From SZUA-309 sp050185825 (GTDB lineage: Bacteria > Pseudomonadota > Gammaproteobacteria > Pseudomonadales > Azotimanducaceae): 64,000 nucleotides of DNA. A model generated the notes under the pieces. It searched no databases. It saw only the letters and a program-made list of their open reading frames with translations, and was not told where the DNA came from. The position numbers were made by a program, and so were the translations under genes. Below are positions 51,303 through 62,301 of the stretch, piece after piece. Numbering within the stretch: position 1 is the stretch's first letter; every line of letters starts with the position of its first letter. The stretch is from NCBI GenBank assembly GCA_050185825.1, contig JBFWZA010000002.1, forward strand, positions 248,001 to 312,000, given 5' to 3'.

Positions 51303-51733
51303 GCGGCATCTGGCACCAGCGGCCGACGCCCGAGTTTCTCAACCGGATCCACATCGACACGGCCTGCTCGGCGCTCGGCATCGAGATCGTGGAGGTGGGT
51401 GACGATTTCATCCGCGGCACCATGCCCGTGGATGTCAGGACGCGTCAGCCCTATGGCCTGCTGCACGGCGGTGCGTCGCTGCTGCTGGCCGAGACCCTGG
51501 GCAGCGCCGCGGCCATGGCCGTCATCGATACGGATACGTTCCTGGCGGTGGGCACGGCGCTGTCGGCCAATCACCTGCGGGGTGCCGTGAAGGGCACGGT
51601 CACCGGCACCGCACGCCCGGCCCATCTGGGCCGAAGCGGCCACCTCTGGGAGATCGACATCGTCGACGACGCCAATCGGACGCTGTGTCTGGCCCGGCTC
51701 ACCACCAGCGTCATTCCCCGACAGAACGGCTAG
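51299..51733 (+). CDS. YdiI/MenI-like hotdog thioesterase
   Basis: 144 residues, ATGA overlap with the monooxygenase. Single hotdog fold with the catalytic glutamate in LLHGGASLLLAETLGSAA, TMPVDVRTRQP, ANHLRGA and a C-terminal RLTTSV. It is close to E. coli YdiI (MenI), which hydrolyses 1,4-dihydroxy-2-naphthoyl-CoA and other aryl/acyl-CoAs. With an aromatic-type monooxygenase next to it, an aryl-CoA substrate is plausible. No menaquinone genes are nearby. Confidence 0.9.
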   Translation: MSGIWHQRPTPEFLNRIHIDTACSALGIEIVEVGDDFIRGTMPVDVRTRQPYGLLHGGASLLLAETLGSAAAMAVIDTDTFLAVGTALSANHLRGAVKGTVTGTARPAHLGRSGHLWEIDIVDDANRTLCLARLTTSVIPRQNG

Positions 51734-51741
51734 CGGCGGGG

Positions 51742-53937
<2,196 letters not shown>

Positions 53938-54009
53938 GGTGGGTGGGGTCCGGGTGGGATCGGTTGCGGTCTGCGAGCGCCATTATCGCAGACCGGGCGC
54001 CGAAAAACG

Positions 54010-54435
54010 TCAGTCCGGCTGAGGCCGGCCGCGGAGCTTCTTGGTTTCGCCCTGCCGTTTCTTCGTCGTCAGGCGCGCCTGCTTCTGCGCCCGGGAAGGC
54101 CGGGTGCTCACGCGCTTTTTCGGCACCGTGCGTGCCGAGCGCAGGAGCTCGGCGAGGCGCTCGAGGGCGGTTTCCTTGTTGCGCAGCTGAGAGCGCTCGC
54201 GATCCGCGAAGATCAGGATCTCGTCCGCCGCCGTCAGCCGCGATCCGGCCAGGCGCCGCAGCCGTGTCTTGACCGGGTCCGGCAGCGTCGTGCGGCCGAG
54301 GGCGAGGCGCAACTGAACGGCGGTGGAGACCTTGTTGACGTGCTGACCGCCGGCGCCGCGGGCGCGCACGAACTGGAAGCTGAGCGCCTCCTCAGGTACG
54401 TCCGGATCTTCCAGCGGGTCCGATGGATCCGTCAT
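54010..54435 (-). CDS. arfB: alternative ribosome-rescue peptidyl-tRNA hydrolase ArfB
   Basis: 141 residues. The GGQ catalytic loop is present in ARGAGGQHVNKVSTAVQL, and a C-terminal basic tail (KKRVSTRPSRAQKQARLTTKKR in part) is the segment that enters the empty mRNA channel of stalled ribosomes. It hydrolyses peptidyl-tRNA on non-stop complexes. Located 8 nt downstream of the amidohydrolase gene on the same strand. Confidence 0.95.
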   Translation of the reverse strand: MTDPSDPLEDPDVPEEALSFQFVRARGAGGQHVNKVSTAVQLRLALGRTTLPDPVKTRLRRLAGSRLTAADEILIFADRERSQLRNKETALERLAELLRSARTVPKKRVSTRPSRAQKQARLTTKKRQGETKKLRGRPQPD

Positions 54436-54443
54436 CCGCGTCC

Positions 54444-56294
54444 CTACTCCGTTTTGGAGGCCTCTGCCTCATGGACGACGCGGCCGCCGACGATGGTGTA
54501 CAGCACGCGGGCGTCGAGCAGCCGGGCCGGCTCCTGGTGGCCGACGGCCACGAGATCCGTGTCGAAGACGGCGATATCCGCCAGCTTGCCCGGCGTCAGC
54601 GTGCCCTTGATGTCCTCCTCGAAGGAGGCCCAGGCGGGCGCCCGGGTGTAGGCGTCGATGGCCTCCTCGATGGTCAGGCGCTGATCCGGAAACCAGCCTG
54701 CCTCCGGCTCGCCGCCGAGGGTCTGGCGGCTCACCGCGGCGTACAGACCGTAGACGGGGCTCAGGAAGTAGCGGGCCGCGTTGGTGCCGGGCGAGTCGCT
54801 GCCGAAGATGAGCACGGCCCCCGCGTCCTTGAGCTTTCTGAAGGCGTAGGCGCCTTCCGAGCGTCTGGCACCGATGCGTTCCTCCATCCAGCGCATGTCG
54901 TCGGAGACGTGATAGGGATTCACCTCCGCCACCAGGTTCAGCTCGCCGAAACGGGCAAAGTCCTCCTCCGCCACCACCTGTGCGTGGATGACGCGCCAGC
55001 GATGGTCCGAGCTCACCATGTCGTGGGACGTGAGGATCCGCTCGTAGATGTCGAGCAGGATGCGGTTGCCCAGGTCGCCGATGGCGTGGATGTGCGGTGG
55101 CACACCGGTGGCGATCCAGGCCTCGATGAGCTGCTCCATGTTGCCGGGCTGCCACTTCGTGTAGTGATCGCCTTCCGTCATGCTGAAGGCGGCGCCTTCC
55201 TCAGCCTCGGGCAGCATGGGCGGGCGCAGCGCGCCGCGGTTCTCCGGGTCGTGGTCGTAGGGGGCGAAGAACATGGCGCTGGAGTTGCCCATGATGCCGT
55301 CCACCCAGCCCTTGTAGCCGATGAGCTTCAGCCAGTCGTCGCCGAAGCCGCGGGTCAGCCCGAGGGCGGCGACGTGATCCAACTGGAAGATGTTGGGGCG
55401 GATCATGATGCGCGCCGTGAGCTCGCCCGAAGCCCGGAGCACCTCGTAGGCACGAAGCTGCTCGGCGCTGGTGAGATCCTGGATCGTGGTCACACCGCCT
55501 TCCCGTGCTTCGGCCAGCACCGCTCGCACGCCGACCAGGCGCTGGTCGAACGGCATGGGCGGAATCACCTTCTGCACCAGATCCACGGCTGTGCCGCGGA
55601 GAATGCCGGTGAGCCGGCCGTTCGCATCCCGCGCGATCTCACCGCCCACCGGGTCCGGCGTGTCCGCGTCGATGCCGGCGAGCTCGAGCGCCAGGGCGTT
55701 GGCGAGAAACATGCTGCGGTCGAAGCGGTTCACCAGCACCGGATGCTCGGCAGTGAAGCCATCGATGAGCGCCCGGTCCGGTGTGAACGGACCGGCAGCC
55801 GGCCCATCGGAGGCACTCTGCCCGGCCGAGCCCTGACCCCACTGCTCGTAGGCGCCCCAGTCGCCGCGAACGATCCAGCTGCCGGGCGGCAGCCGCTTCG
55901 TGGCCGCGCGGACCCGCTCTGCAAAGGCCACGCCCTCGTGCACGTCCAGCAGGTTCACGCCGGTGATGAGCATGCCGGTGGCGTCCATGTGCACGTGCGC
56001 GTCGTTGAAGCCCGGGCTCACGAACGCGCCCTTGAGATCGATCACGCGGGTCCGTTCGCCGATCGCCGCCGCCACCGCATCGTTCGAGCCGACGGTGAGG
56101 ATCCGCTCGCCGCCGATGGCCAGTGCCTCGGCCCAGGGCTGTGCGGCATCCACGGTGTAGATTCTGCCGTTGGTGAGCACCAGATCGGCGCTGACGGGCT
56201 CGGCCGCCCGCAGCGTTGGCGACAGACCGAGGGCGTAGGGCAACACCGGCAGCACGAGCCGAAGAAAGGTGGAGAGTCGACGGGTAGGGGGCAT
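54444..56294 (-). CDS. exported YtcJ-like amidohydrolase 3 family protein
   Basis: 616 residues from ATG at 56294. A signal peptide ends near LRAAE. Amidohydrolase-3 features: VLTNGRIYTVD at the start, the metal-binding FNDAHVHMD, VGGEIARDANGRLTGIL, HIHAIGD, VIHAQVV, FGSDSPG and the closing LTPGKLADIAVFD ... VVGGRVVH region. Such enzymes hydrolyse amides or cyclic ureides; substrate unknown. Periplasmic, metal dependent. A frame to 56354 adds a tail of doubtful value. Divergent from the TonB receptor. Confidence 0.9.
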   Translation of the reverse strand: MPPTRRLSTFLRLVLPVLPYALGLSPTLRAAEPVSADLVLTNGRIYTVDAAQPWAEALAIGGERILTVGSNDAVAAAIGERTRVIDLKGAFVSPGFNDAHVHMDATGMLITGVNLLDVHEGVAFAERVRAATKRLPPGSWIVRGDWGAYEQWGQGSAGQSASDGPAAGPFTPDRALIDGFTAEHPVLVNRFDRSMFLANALALELAGIDADTPDPVGGEIARDANGRLTGILRGTAVDLVQKVIPPMPFDQRLVGVRAVLAEAREGGVTTIQDLTSAEQLRAYEVLRASGELTARIMIRPNIFQLDHVAALGLTRGFGDDWLKLIGYKGWVDGIMGNSSAMFFAPYDHDPENRGALRPPMLPEAEEGAAFSMTEGDHYTKWQPGNMEQLIEAWIATGVPPHIHAIGDLGNRILLDIYERILTSHDMVSSDHRWRVIHAQVVAEEDFARFGELNLVAEVNPYHVSDDMRWMEERIGARRSEGAYAFRKLKDAGAVLIFGSDSPGTNAARYFLSPVYGLYAAVSRQTLGGEPEAGWFPDQRLTIEEAIDAYTRAPAWASFEEDIKGTLTPGKLADIAVFDTDLVAVGHQEPARLLDARVLYTIVGGRVVHEAEASKTE

Positions 56295-56578
56295 GTGATG
56301 GACTTCGAGGCCTGGAAAGGGCGGGACTCTGGCCTGCCGGTGCGGCGATTTCAAGGGATTCTGCCGGGGATTGAGCCTGTTACCGTTTGTTTCTGAGGAT
56401 GTTTCGATTCATTTCGGAATGAGGTACTCTCCCGACCGGGTCAGGTTCCCGAGGGGTTTGGGGCTTCTTGCCGTTCTGCCGTTTGCCAGAATCGGTCGCC
56501 GCAAATCGCCCCCGTGAACGCTGACGGCAAAAAGAGAGGGGGCGCGCAAGCGCCTGAAATCATTGGAGAGTTACACGT

Positions 56579-59413
56579 ATGAGTGAATCGAAAGGCTCAA
56601 TGACAAGAGTCGCGCTCATCGGTGCGCTGCTCTTCCCGCCCGTTGCCGTGCCGGCAGCGCTGGCCCAGGAAGGCGCGCAGAGCATCGAGGAAGTGGTGGT
56701 GGTGGGCTCGCGCCGAGCCGGCCGAAGCGCGACCGACTCGCCCGTGCCTGTCGACGTCGTCACCGGCGAAGACTTCGAGAATCAGGGCACCAGCGACATG
56801 GACGACATGCTGCGAAACCTGCTGCCGTCCTACAACGTCCAGCGTTTTCCGATCAGCGATGCGGCCACCCTGACCCGGCCCGCGACTCTGCGCGGCCTGC
56901 CGCCGGACAGCACGCTGCTGCTCGTCAACGGCAAGCGTCGTCATCGCGGCGCGGTGATCGCCGAGCTGGGCGGCAACCTGGCGGAAGGCTCGCAGGGTCC
57001 CGACATCGCCGTGATCCCGTCGATGGCCATCGACCGGGTGGAGGTGCTGCGTGACGGCGCGTCCGCTCAGTACGGCTCCGACGCAATCGCCGGCGTGATC
57101 AACATGGTGCTGAAGGACGACCGCGAGGGTCTGCACTTCGAAGGCCGCTACGGTGAGACCTACGAAGGCGACGGCGCCGCCAAGAAGCTCGGCGTCAACT
57201 GGGGTCTGCCCCTCGGCCCGGACGGCTTCGCCAACCTGACCTTCGAGTGGAAGGAGGCGGATCCGACCAGCCGTTCGCTGCAGCGTACCGACGCCCAGGG
57301 CCTCATCGACACGGGCAACAGCGACGTCCGCCAGCCCTACGCGCAGATCTGGGGCTCGCCCGAGATCAGCGACGATTTCACCTTCTTCCTGAACTCCGGC
57401 ATCGACCTGACCGACAACCAGCACCTGTACGGCTTCGGTAACTACGCGGAGCGCAAGGTCGAGGGCGGCTTCTTCTACCGGAACCCGAACAACCGCTCCG
57501 GTGTGTTCACCAGCGGCTCCGCTCAGTACGACGCCGACGGTGACGGTCTGCCGGACATCAGCGGCTTCGACGCCGACAACAACCCGATCTATCGGACGAT
57601 CGGCCTGCGCGCCGTCATGGACCCGGGCTTCTACAACTCGGGCGTCCCCTCGGGTTGCCCGGCGGTCCCTTCTCCCGGCGGCAGCGTCTTCGACGGCTTC
57701 CAGGGCAGCGACTACGTCAGCGCCAACCCCGGCTGCTTCGTGTTCAATGCCCTGGACGAAGGCGGCTTCACGCCACAGTTCGGCGGCAACATGGAAGACA
57801 TCGCTGCCGTGGTGGGTCTGCGCGGCGAGATGGACAGCGGCCTCTCCTACGACTTCAGCGTGGGTCTCGGCCGCAACGAAGCATCCTTCTTCCTCAACAA
57901 CACCTTCAACCCCTCGCTGGGTCCGGAGTCCGGCCGCGATTTCTCGCTCGGCAAGTACATCCAGACGGAGCAGAACTACAACGCCGACTTCGTCTACCCG
58001 CTGGCGGTGGACGCGTTCTACTCGGATCTGAACATCGCCTTCGGTGCGGAGTACCGGGTGGAGACGTTCGAGATCCGTCAGGGCAAGGAGGACTCCTGGA
58101 TCGCCGGCGACTTCGCCTTCCAGCCGGAAGACGGTCTGGTGTATCCCGGCGACGTCCAGTACGACGTGAACGGGGACGGCACCCCTGACACGGTGTTCAC
58201 CGGCGGCCTGTCGCTGCCGGCCATGAGCATCGCGGCAAACGGCTTCGCCGGCTTCAGCCCGCCGCAGGTCGGCGAGTTCGAGCGCACCAACTGGGCCACC
58301 TACGTGGATCTGGAAGCGGACATCTTCGAAGGCTTCACGCTGGGCGTGGCCGGCCGCTACGAGGAGTTCGACGACTTCGGCGACACGCTGAACGGCAAGA
58401 TCGCTGCCCGCTGGGCGCTCACGGATTCGTTCGCGCTGCGCGGCTCCGCGAGCACCGGCTTCCGGGCGCCGACCCCCGGTCAGTCCAACGTCACCAAGGT
58501 GTCGACCATCACCGTGCAGGGCGTGCTGCAGCAGCAGGGCCAGATCCCGCCGACCAACCCCATCGCCGTGGCGCTGGGTGGTCAGCCGCTGGATGCGGAA
58601 GACGCCACCAACTTCACCTTCGGGGCGGTCTGGGGGATCACCGACAGCCTGGAGCTGACGGTCGACTACTACAACATCAACGTCAAGGATCGCATTTCCT
58701 CCACGGGCACCATCGACATCGCCGATCTCTACATCGGCGATTACCCGGATCTGGTGAGCCAGTGCGGCCTCACGGTCTCGGTACCGGAGTGTCTGCAGCT
58801 CATCGGTGTGCCGGGCGCGGCGGATCTGTCGTCGGTGAACTTCTACACCAACGACTTCGAGACGACGACCCAGGGTGTGGACGCGGTGCTGACCTGGTCG
58901 CACGACTGGGGTAACTTCGGCCTGTCCAACGTCTCGTTCGCCTGGAACTGGACCGAGACGGAGGTGGACAAGATCGGTGATCCGATCTCCCGTGACAAGC
59001 TGGTGGATCTCGAGAACTTCAATCCCGAGCACCGCGGCATCATCACGCTGAATCACTTCATCGGTGATTTCCGGCTGCTGTTCCGCGCCAGCTACTACGA
59101 CGACTGGACCTCGGCCGATTATCTCGACGATCCGACGTTCACCCAGGCGCAGACGAACTACACGATCGACTGCACCGAGGACGGCTGCTTCAAAGGCAAG
59201 TGGATCTTCGACGTGGAAGGTGCCTACACCTTCGCTGACCGCTACACGATCGTTGCCGGCGCGCAGAACGTGTTCGACCAGGATGCTCCGGCGGATGCCA
59301 ACAACTCCGCGGGTCCCAACCTGTCGAGCAACTCCGGTGAGCAGTACGACACGTCGACCCCCTGGGGCTTCGACGGCGGCTTCTGGTACGTTCGCCTCCA
59401 GGCCGACTTCTAA
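56579..59413 (+). CDS. TonB-dependent outer-membrane receptor
   Basis: 944 residues. Signal peptide (to ALAQE), TonB box IEEVVVVGSR, plug domain (PVPVDVVTGEDF, LRGLPPDSTLLLVNGKRR, DRVEVLRDGASAQYGSDAIAGVINMVLK) and a large barrel with a terminal Phe (RLQADF). Extracellular-loop-like segments contain DADGDGLPD and DVNGDGTPD, possible calcium loops, and several Cys. It imports a bulky substrate (siderophore, cobalamin, carbohydrate or other) using TonB energy. The 5' untranslated region of about 180 bp has no recognised riboswitch. The terminator downstream was hit by the IS element. Confidence 0.93.
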   Translation: MSESKGSMTRVALIGALLFPPVAVPAALAQEGAQSIEEVVVVGSRRAGRSATDSPVPVDVVTGEDFENQGTSDMDDMLRNLLPSYNVQRFPISDAATLTRPATLRGLPPDSTLLLVNGKRRHRGAVIAELGGNLAEGSQGPDIAVIPSMAIDRVEVLRDGASAQYGSDAIAGVINMVLKDDREGLHFEGRYGETYEGDGAAKKLGVNWGLPLGPDGFANLTFEWKEADPTSRSLQRTDAQGLIDTGNSDVRQPYAQIWGSPEISDDFTFFLNSGIDLTDNQHLYGFGNYAERKVEGGFFYRNPNNRSGVFTSGSAQYDADGDGLPDISGFDADNNPIYRTIGLRAVMDPGFYNSGVPSGCPAVPSPGGSVFDGFQGSDYVSANPGCFVFNALDEGGFTPQFGGNMEDIAAVVGLRGEMDSGLSYDFSVGLGRNEASFFLNNTFNPSLGPESGRDFSLGKYIQTEQNYNADFVYPLAVDAFYSDLNIAFGAEYRVETFEIRQGKEDSWIAGDFAFQPEDGLVYPGDVQYDVNGDGTPDTVFTGGLSLPAMSIAANGFAGFSPPQVGEFERTNWATYVDLEADIFEGFTLGVAGRYEEFDDFGDTLNGKIAARWALTDSFALRGSASTGFRAPTPGQSNVTKVSTITVQGVLQQQGQIPPTNPIAVALGGQPLDAEDATNFTFGAVWGITDSLELTVDYYNINVKDRISSTGTIDIADLYIGDYPDLVSQCGLTVSVPECLQLIGVPGAADLSSVNFYTNDFETTTQGVDAVLTWSHDWGNFGLSNVSFAWNWTETEVDKIGDPISRDKLVDLENFNPEHRGIITLNHFIGDFRLLFRASYYDDWTSADYLDDPTFTQAQTNYTIDCTEDGCFKGKWIFDVEGAYTFADRYTIVAGAQNVFDQDAPADANNSAGPNLSSNSGEQYDTSTPWGFDGGFWYVRLQADF

Positions 59414-59477
59414 GAAGAGTCGGTCCGGGGAACCGGAGCAGGCCTGAGGCGCGAGCCTCGGGCCATCCAAAAAGAAA

Positions 59478-59495
59478 GGGCGTCGCAGGACGCCC
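59478..59495. terminator. left copy of the duplicated terminator hairpin (IS target)
   Basis: GGGCGTC-GCAG-GACGCCC, a perfect 7-bp stem, preceded by A-rich sequence (aaaaagaaa) that would be a U-tract on the complement strand, and followed directly by the IS left end. Identical to 61054-61071. Together they show an original bidirectional terminator between the convergent TonB-receptor gene and the RidA operon. Confidence 0.8.
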
Positions 59496-59508
59496 TCAGA
59501 CTGCTGAC

Positions 59509-59535
59509 AAACCCTCGCCGAAAGGCGGGGGTTTT
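59509..59535 (+). terminator. IS internal left hairpin
   Basis: AAACCCTCGCC-GAAA-GGCGGGGGTTTT: an 8-bp stem with one G-T pair extended by A-T pairs, followed by TTTTG. It sits between the left IS end and the transposase start and would stop transcripts coming from outside the element, a common device in insertion sequences. Confidence 0.65.
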
Positions 59536-59548
59536 GTTTGAATGGGGC

Positions 59549-60988
59549 ATGCTAAAGGACAAAGCCCCGCACCAGACTCGGCTGGAGATGGTGACCCTCG
59601 AGGAGCTGGTTCCGAAGGACCATTTGCTCCGCCTCATTGACCGACACATCGATTTCTCTTTCATCCACGACAGGGTGAAGCACTTGTACAGCGCGGACAA
59701 CGGGCGTCCGGCGGTTGATCCGACGATGCTGTTCAAGATGTTGTTCATTGGCTACCTGTTCGGGGTACGCAGCGAACGGCAGCTGATCCGAGAGATCCAG
59801 GTGAACGTGGCCTACCGCTGGTTCCTCGGCCTCGGACTGACGGACAAGGTCATCGATGCCTCGACCTTCAGCCAGAACCGGCGCCGTCGGTTCGATGGCA
59901 CGGATATCGAGCAGGTGATCTTTGATGAGATCGTTGAGCAGGCGATGGCGAAGGGCCTGGTGGCAGGGGATGCGCTGTACACGGACAGCACTCATCTGAA
60001 GGCGAATGCGAACAAACGACGGCATACGGTGGTCGAGGTGGCCGTCGCGCCGATGGACTACCTGAACGAACTGGAAGCGGCGGTGGACGCAGACCGTGCA
60101 GAGCACGGTAAAAAGCCGCTCAAGCGCAAAGCTGCGGCGGAGGAGAAAAAGCCAACCAAGATCAGCAATACGGACCCGGAAGCGGGGTACATGTATCGTG
60201 ATCAGAAGCCGGAGGGCTTCTTTTATCTGGACCATCGAACGGTGGATGGGCGCTGCGGGATCATCACCGATACCTATGTGACGCCGGGTAATGTGCATGA
60301 CTCGAGGCCTTATCTGGATCGACTGGACAGACAGTGCGAACGGTTCGGGTTCGCACCGTCGGTTGTGGGCCTGGACGCGGGTTACAACAACACTGCCCTA
60401 TGCCACGGCTTGGTCGAACGGGACATCGACGGTGTAGTTGGCTACAAGGCCCCGCATGGGCCGCCGGGGCGGATGCGTAAGAAGCAATATCGATACGCCA
60501 GAGAAGCCGATGCGTACCTCTGTCCGATGGAGCAGGTGCTGGCGTACTCGACGACGGATCGCAGAGGTTATCGCGCCTATAAGTCCGACCCGAACCAGTG
60601 CCTGCAGTGCCCGATGCTGAGCCAGTGCACCCAGAGCCGGAATCATCAGAAGGTGATCGTGCGGCATGTGTGGGAAGACGATCTGGAGCGGATCAATGCC
60701 AACCGTCTGACGGAGTGGGGCAAAGCGGTCTATGAGCGGCGTCGGGAGACGGTGGAGAGGAGCTTCGCCGACGCCAAACAGCTGCATGGGCATCGCTATG
60801 CCCGGTTCCGGGGTCGGCGGCGGGTGCAGGGGCAATGTCTGCTGGCAGCGGCCTGCCAGAACATGAAGAAGATCGCCTACGCGCTCTTTTTCTGTCCTTT
60901 AGGGCTGTTGAGACGCCTCTGGCGGCTCGTCAGCGCCTCCGTAGGCCCTAACAATGCGCACTTCGGCCGAATCACCCATATATCCTGA
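59549..60988 (+). CDS. IS1182-family DDE transposase
   Basis: 479 residues from ATG at 59549; a TTG at 59534 would add five residues but overlaps the hairpin. N-terminal LEMVTLEELVPKDHLLRLID, VDPTMLFKMLFIGYLFG and the STFSQNRRRR stretch are typical of IS1182 transposases. The DDE residues are visible as D in TDSTHLKANANK, D in VGLDAGYNNTAL, and E in ETVERSFADAKQLHGHR. A CxxC pair (CLQCPMLSQC) may bind zinc. The frame is unbroken, so the enzyme is probably functional. Confidence 0.93.
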   Translation: MLKDKAPHQTRLEMVTLEELVPKDHLLRLIDRHIDFSFIHDRVKHLYSADNGRPAVDPTMLFKMLFIGYLFGVRSERQLIREIQVNVAYRWFLGLGLTDKVIDASTFSQNRRRRFDGTDIEQVIFDEIVEQAMAKGLVAGDALYTDSTHLKANANKRRHTVVEVAVAPMDYLNELEAAVDADRAEHGKKPLKRKAAAEEKKPTKISNTDPEAGYMYRDQKPEGFFYLDHRTVDGRCGIITDTYVTPGNVHDSRPYLDRLDRQCERFGFAPSVVGLDAGYNNTALCHGLVERDIDGVVGYKAPHGPPGRMRKKQYRYAREADAYLCPMEQVLAYSTTDRRGYRAYKSDPNQCLQCPMLSQCTQSRNHQKVIVRHVWEDDLERINANRLTEWGKAVYERRRETVERSFADAKQLHGHRYARFRGRRRVQGQCLLAAACQNMKKIAYALFFCPLGLLRRLWRLVSASVGPNNAHFGRITHIS

Positions 60989-61053
60989 TCAACCAGAACG
61001 CCTGTCCAGAAAAACAAACCCCAGTAAAAAACCGGGGTTCGTCAGCAGTCTGA

Positions 61054-61071
61054 GGGCGTCGCAGGACGCCC
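61054..61071 (+). terminator. right copy of the duplicated terminator hairpin
   Basis: Same 18-nt hairpin as at the left end, here followed on the + strand by a run of T (ctttttttta), the proper U-tract of the ancestral terminator. It follows the IS right end directly and now stops transcripts leaving the element. Confidence 0.8.
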
Positions 61072-61099
61072 TTTTTTTTACGAAGCGAAGGGTGCGAGG

Positions 61100-61603
61100 T
61101 CAGGGACGGGCCAGCACCACCTCGATCTCCACCAGCATGCCCGGTGCGGCCAGACCGGCCACCTGGAAAGCGGAGCGGGCCGGCAGGTTGGGCTGCGCCT
61201 CGGTGCCGAAGTACTTCGTGTAGGCCCGCATCATGCCCTGGAAGTCCATGGCGCCGTCGAGCTCCGGCACCCCTACCAGATAGACCTGCATCTTCACCAC
61301 GTCCTTGAAGCCGAGCCCTTTCGCTTTCAGGGATTCTTCCAGCTTCGCGAAGACCGACAGGGTCTGAGCCTCCGTATCCCCCCAGAACTCGCGGCTGTAG
61401 CGCTCCGCTTCGGGATTGACCGGGCTCGGCGTCATGCCGCTGTGGTAGACGATGGTGGTGTCCGGTGTGATTTCCACCGCCTGCGCGATGGGAAAGTCGC
61501 TGCCGGGGAGCGGATGCCGTGTCACGCCGCTGTGGGCGAGTCCGGCCACCGCGGTGGCGGCGGCGAGCAGCGAGGTGGCTGCCAGCTTCTTGTTGTTGTT
61601 CAT
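61100..61603 (-). CDS. RidA-family imine deaminase with an export signal
   Basis: 167 residues. Unlike the cytoplasmic RidA it starts with a signal peptide (KKLAATSLLAAATAVAGLAHSG, ending near residue 25). The RidA/YjgF/UK114 domain follows, with the catalytic arginine at 143 (LPARSAFQVAGL) and the late glutamate in VEIEVV. RidA proteins hydrolyse reactive imine/enamine intermediates to ketones or aldehydes and ammonia. ATG overlaps the cytochrome stop by 4 nt, making it the last gene of a three-gene operon. A periplasmic location is inferred from the signal and neighbours. Confidence 0.9.
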   Translation of the reverse strand: MNNNKKLAATSLLAAATAVAGLAHSGVTRHPLPGSDFPIAQAVEITPDTTIVYHSGMTPSPVNPEAERYSREFWGDTEAQTLSVFAKLEESLKAKGLGFKDVVKMQVYLVGVPELDGAMDFQGMMRAYTKYFGTEAQPNLPARSAFQVAGLAAPGMLVEIEVVLARP

Positions 61604-62301
61604 GGGGTGTCTCCTTGGTTGTCGAGGGTGTTGATGTAGGCCACCACGTCGGCGGCGTCCTGTTCGCCCGTCAGCACCGCGACGGACGCCCGCATCTGCT
61701 GGCCGGGCGTATCCGCCGGGTCGTAGCCGCGGGCGCCGCTCGCATACTTCTCGAGCTGACGCAGCAGGTACCAGTCACTCTGACCGGTAAGCGCCGGCGC
61801 GCCGAGCACCTGGCTGCCCCGGCCCTCTGCGCCATGGCAGGCGGCACACGTGGCGTAGAGAGCTTTGCCGCGCGCAGCATCACCGGCTACGGTCTGCTCC
61901 GCAGCATCGGTGCGCGCCGGCAACGACGCGACGAACCGCGCCGCCGCCTCCAGATCCTTGTCCGAGAGCACGGCGGCCTGCGGCTGCATCTCCATGCCGA
62001 TCAGGTCTTCGGGGTGCGTGCCGCGGCGTCCCGCCTTGAAGGCCTGGAGCTGAGCGCGGACGTACCAGTCCGCCATGCCGCTGAGTCGCGGCGCATCCAC
62101 CGAGATGTTGCCCTTGAGCTCCACGCCGTGGCAGGTGGTGCAGTAGATGAACTGCGGCGGCACCAGGGCGTAGGAGGTGGTGCTCAGCGCGCCCGAGTCG
62201 TCGGCCAGTGCCGCTGCCGGGCCGAGCAGGGCGGCGCCCGCGAACACCGCGGCGAGTGCCCGAAGGCGGTTCCTCGCGGTCATCCTCTTCGCCCGGCTCA
62301 T
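61600..62301 (-). CDS. periplasmic diheme cytochrome c (c4-like)
   Basis: 233 residues; signal peptide to ALADDSG, then two cytochrome c domains with CTTCHGVELKG and CAACHGAEGRG as haem sites. Each is followed by the methionine-containing segment (MEMQPQA and QQMRASV regions) that probably supplies the sixth ligand. Each domain has a similar W-x-x-RxQL helix. Overlaps with both neighbours by ATGA. It is the likely electron acceptor of the flavin amine oxidase. Confidence 0.93.
   Translation of the reverse strand: MSRAKRMTARNRLRALAAVFAGAALLGPAAALADDSGALSTTSYALVPPQFIYCTTCHGVELKGNISVDAPRLSGMADWYVRAQLQAFKAGRRGTHPEDLIGMEMQPQAAVLSDKDLEAAARFVASLPARTDAAEQTVAGDAARGKALYATCAACHGAEGRGSQVLGAPALTGQSDWYLLRQLEKYASGARGYDPADTPGQQMRASVAVLTGEQDAADVVAYINTLDNQGDTP

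Larger units (their letters stand above)
59496..61053 (+). mobile_element. complete IS1182-like insertion sequence, 1558 bp
   Basis: Terminal inverted repeats: left tcagactgctgacaaaccc (59496-59514), right end (complement) tcagactgctgacgaaccc, 18 of 19 identical. The element is bounded by 18-bp direct repeats of the target (59478-59495 and 61054-61071); because of shared bases the exact ends could shift by one. It contains one gene, an uninterrupted DDE transposase, and hairpins near both ends (59509-59535, and 61017-61039). The base composition is visibly less GC-rich than the neighbours. Its completeness and identical target copies suggest a recent insertion. Confidence 0.9.

Noticed and set aside
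56396..56578. Riboswitch upstream of the TonB-dependent receptor
   Set aside because: No cobalamin-type or other recognisable box was seen; only a small GGCGC-GCAA-GCGCC hairpin near the start.
59496..61053. Composite transposon or cargo-carrying element
   Set aside because: Only one IS copy is seen, with its own direct repeats; the flanking genes lie outside the repeats.
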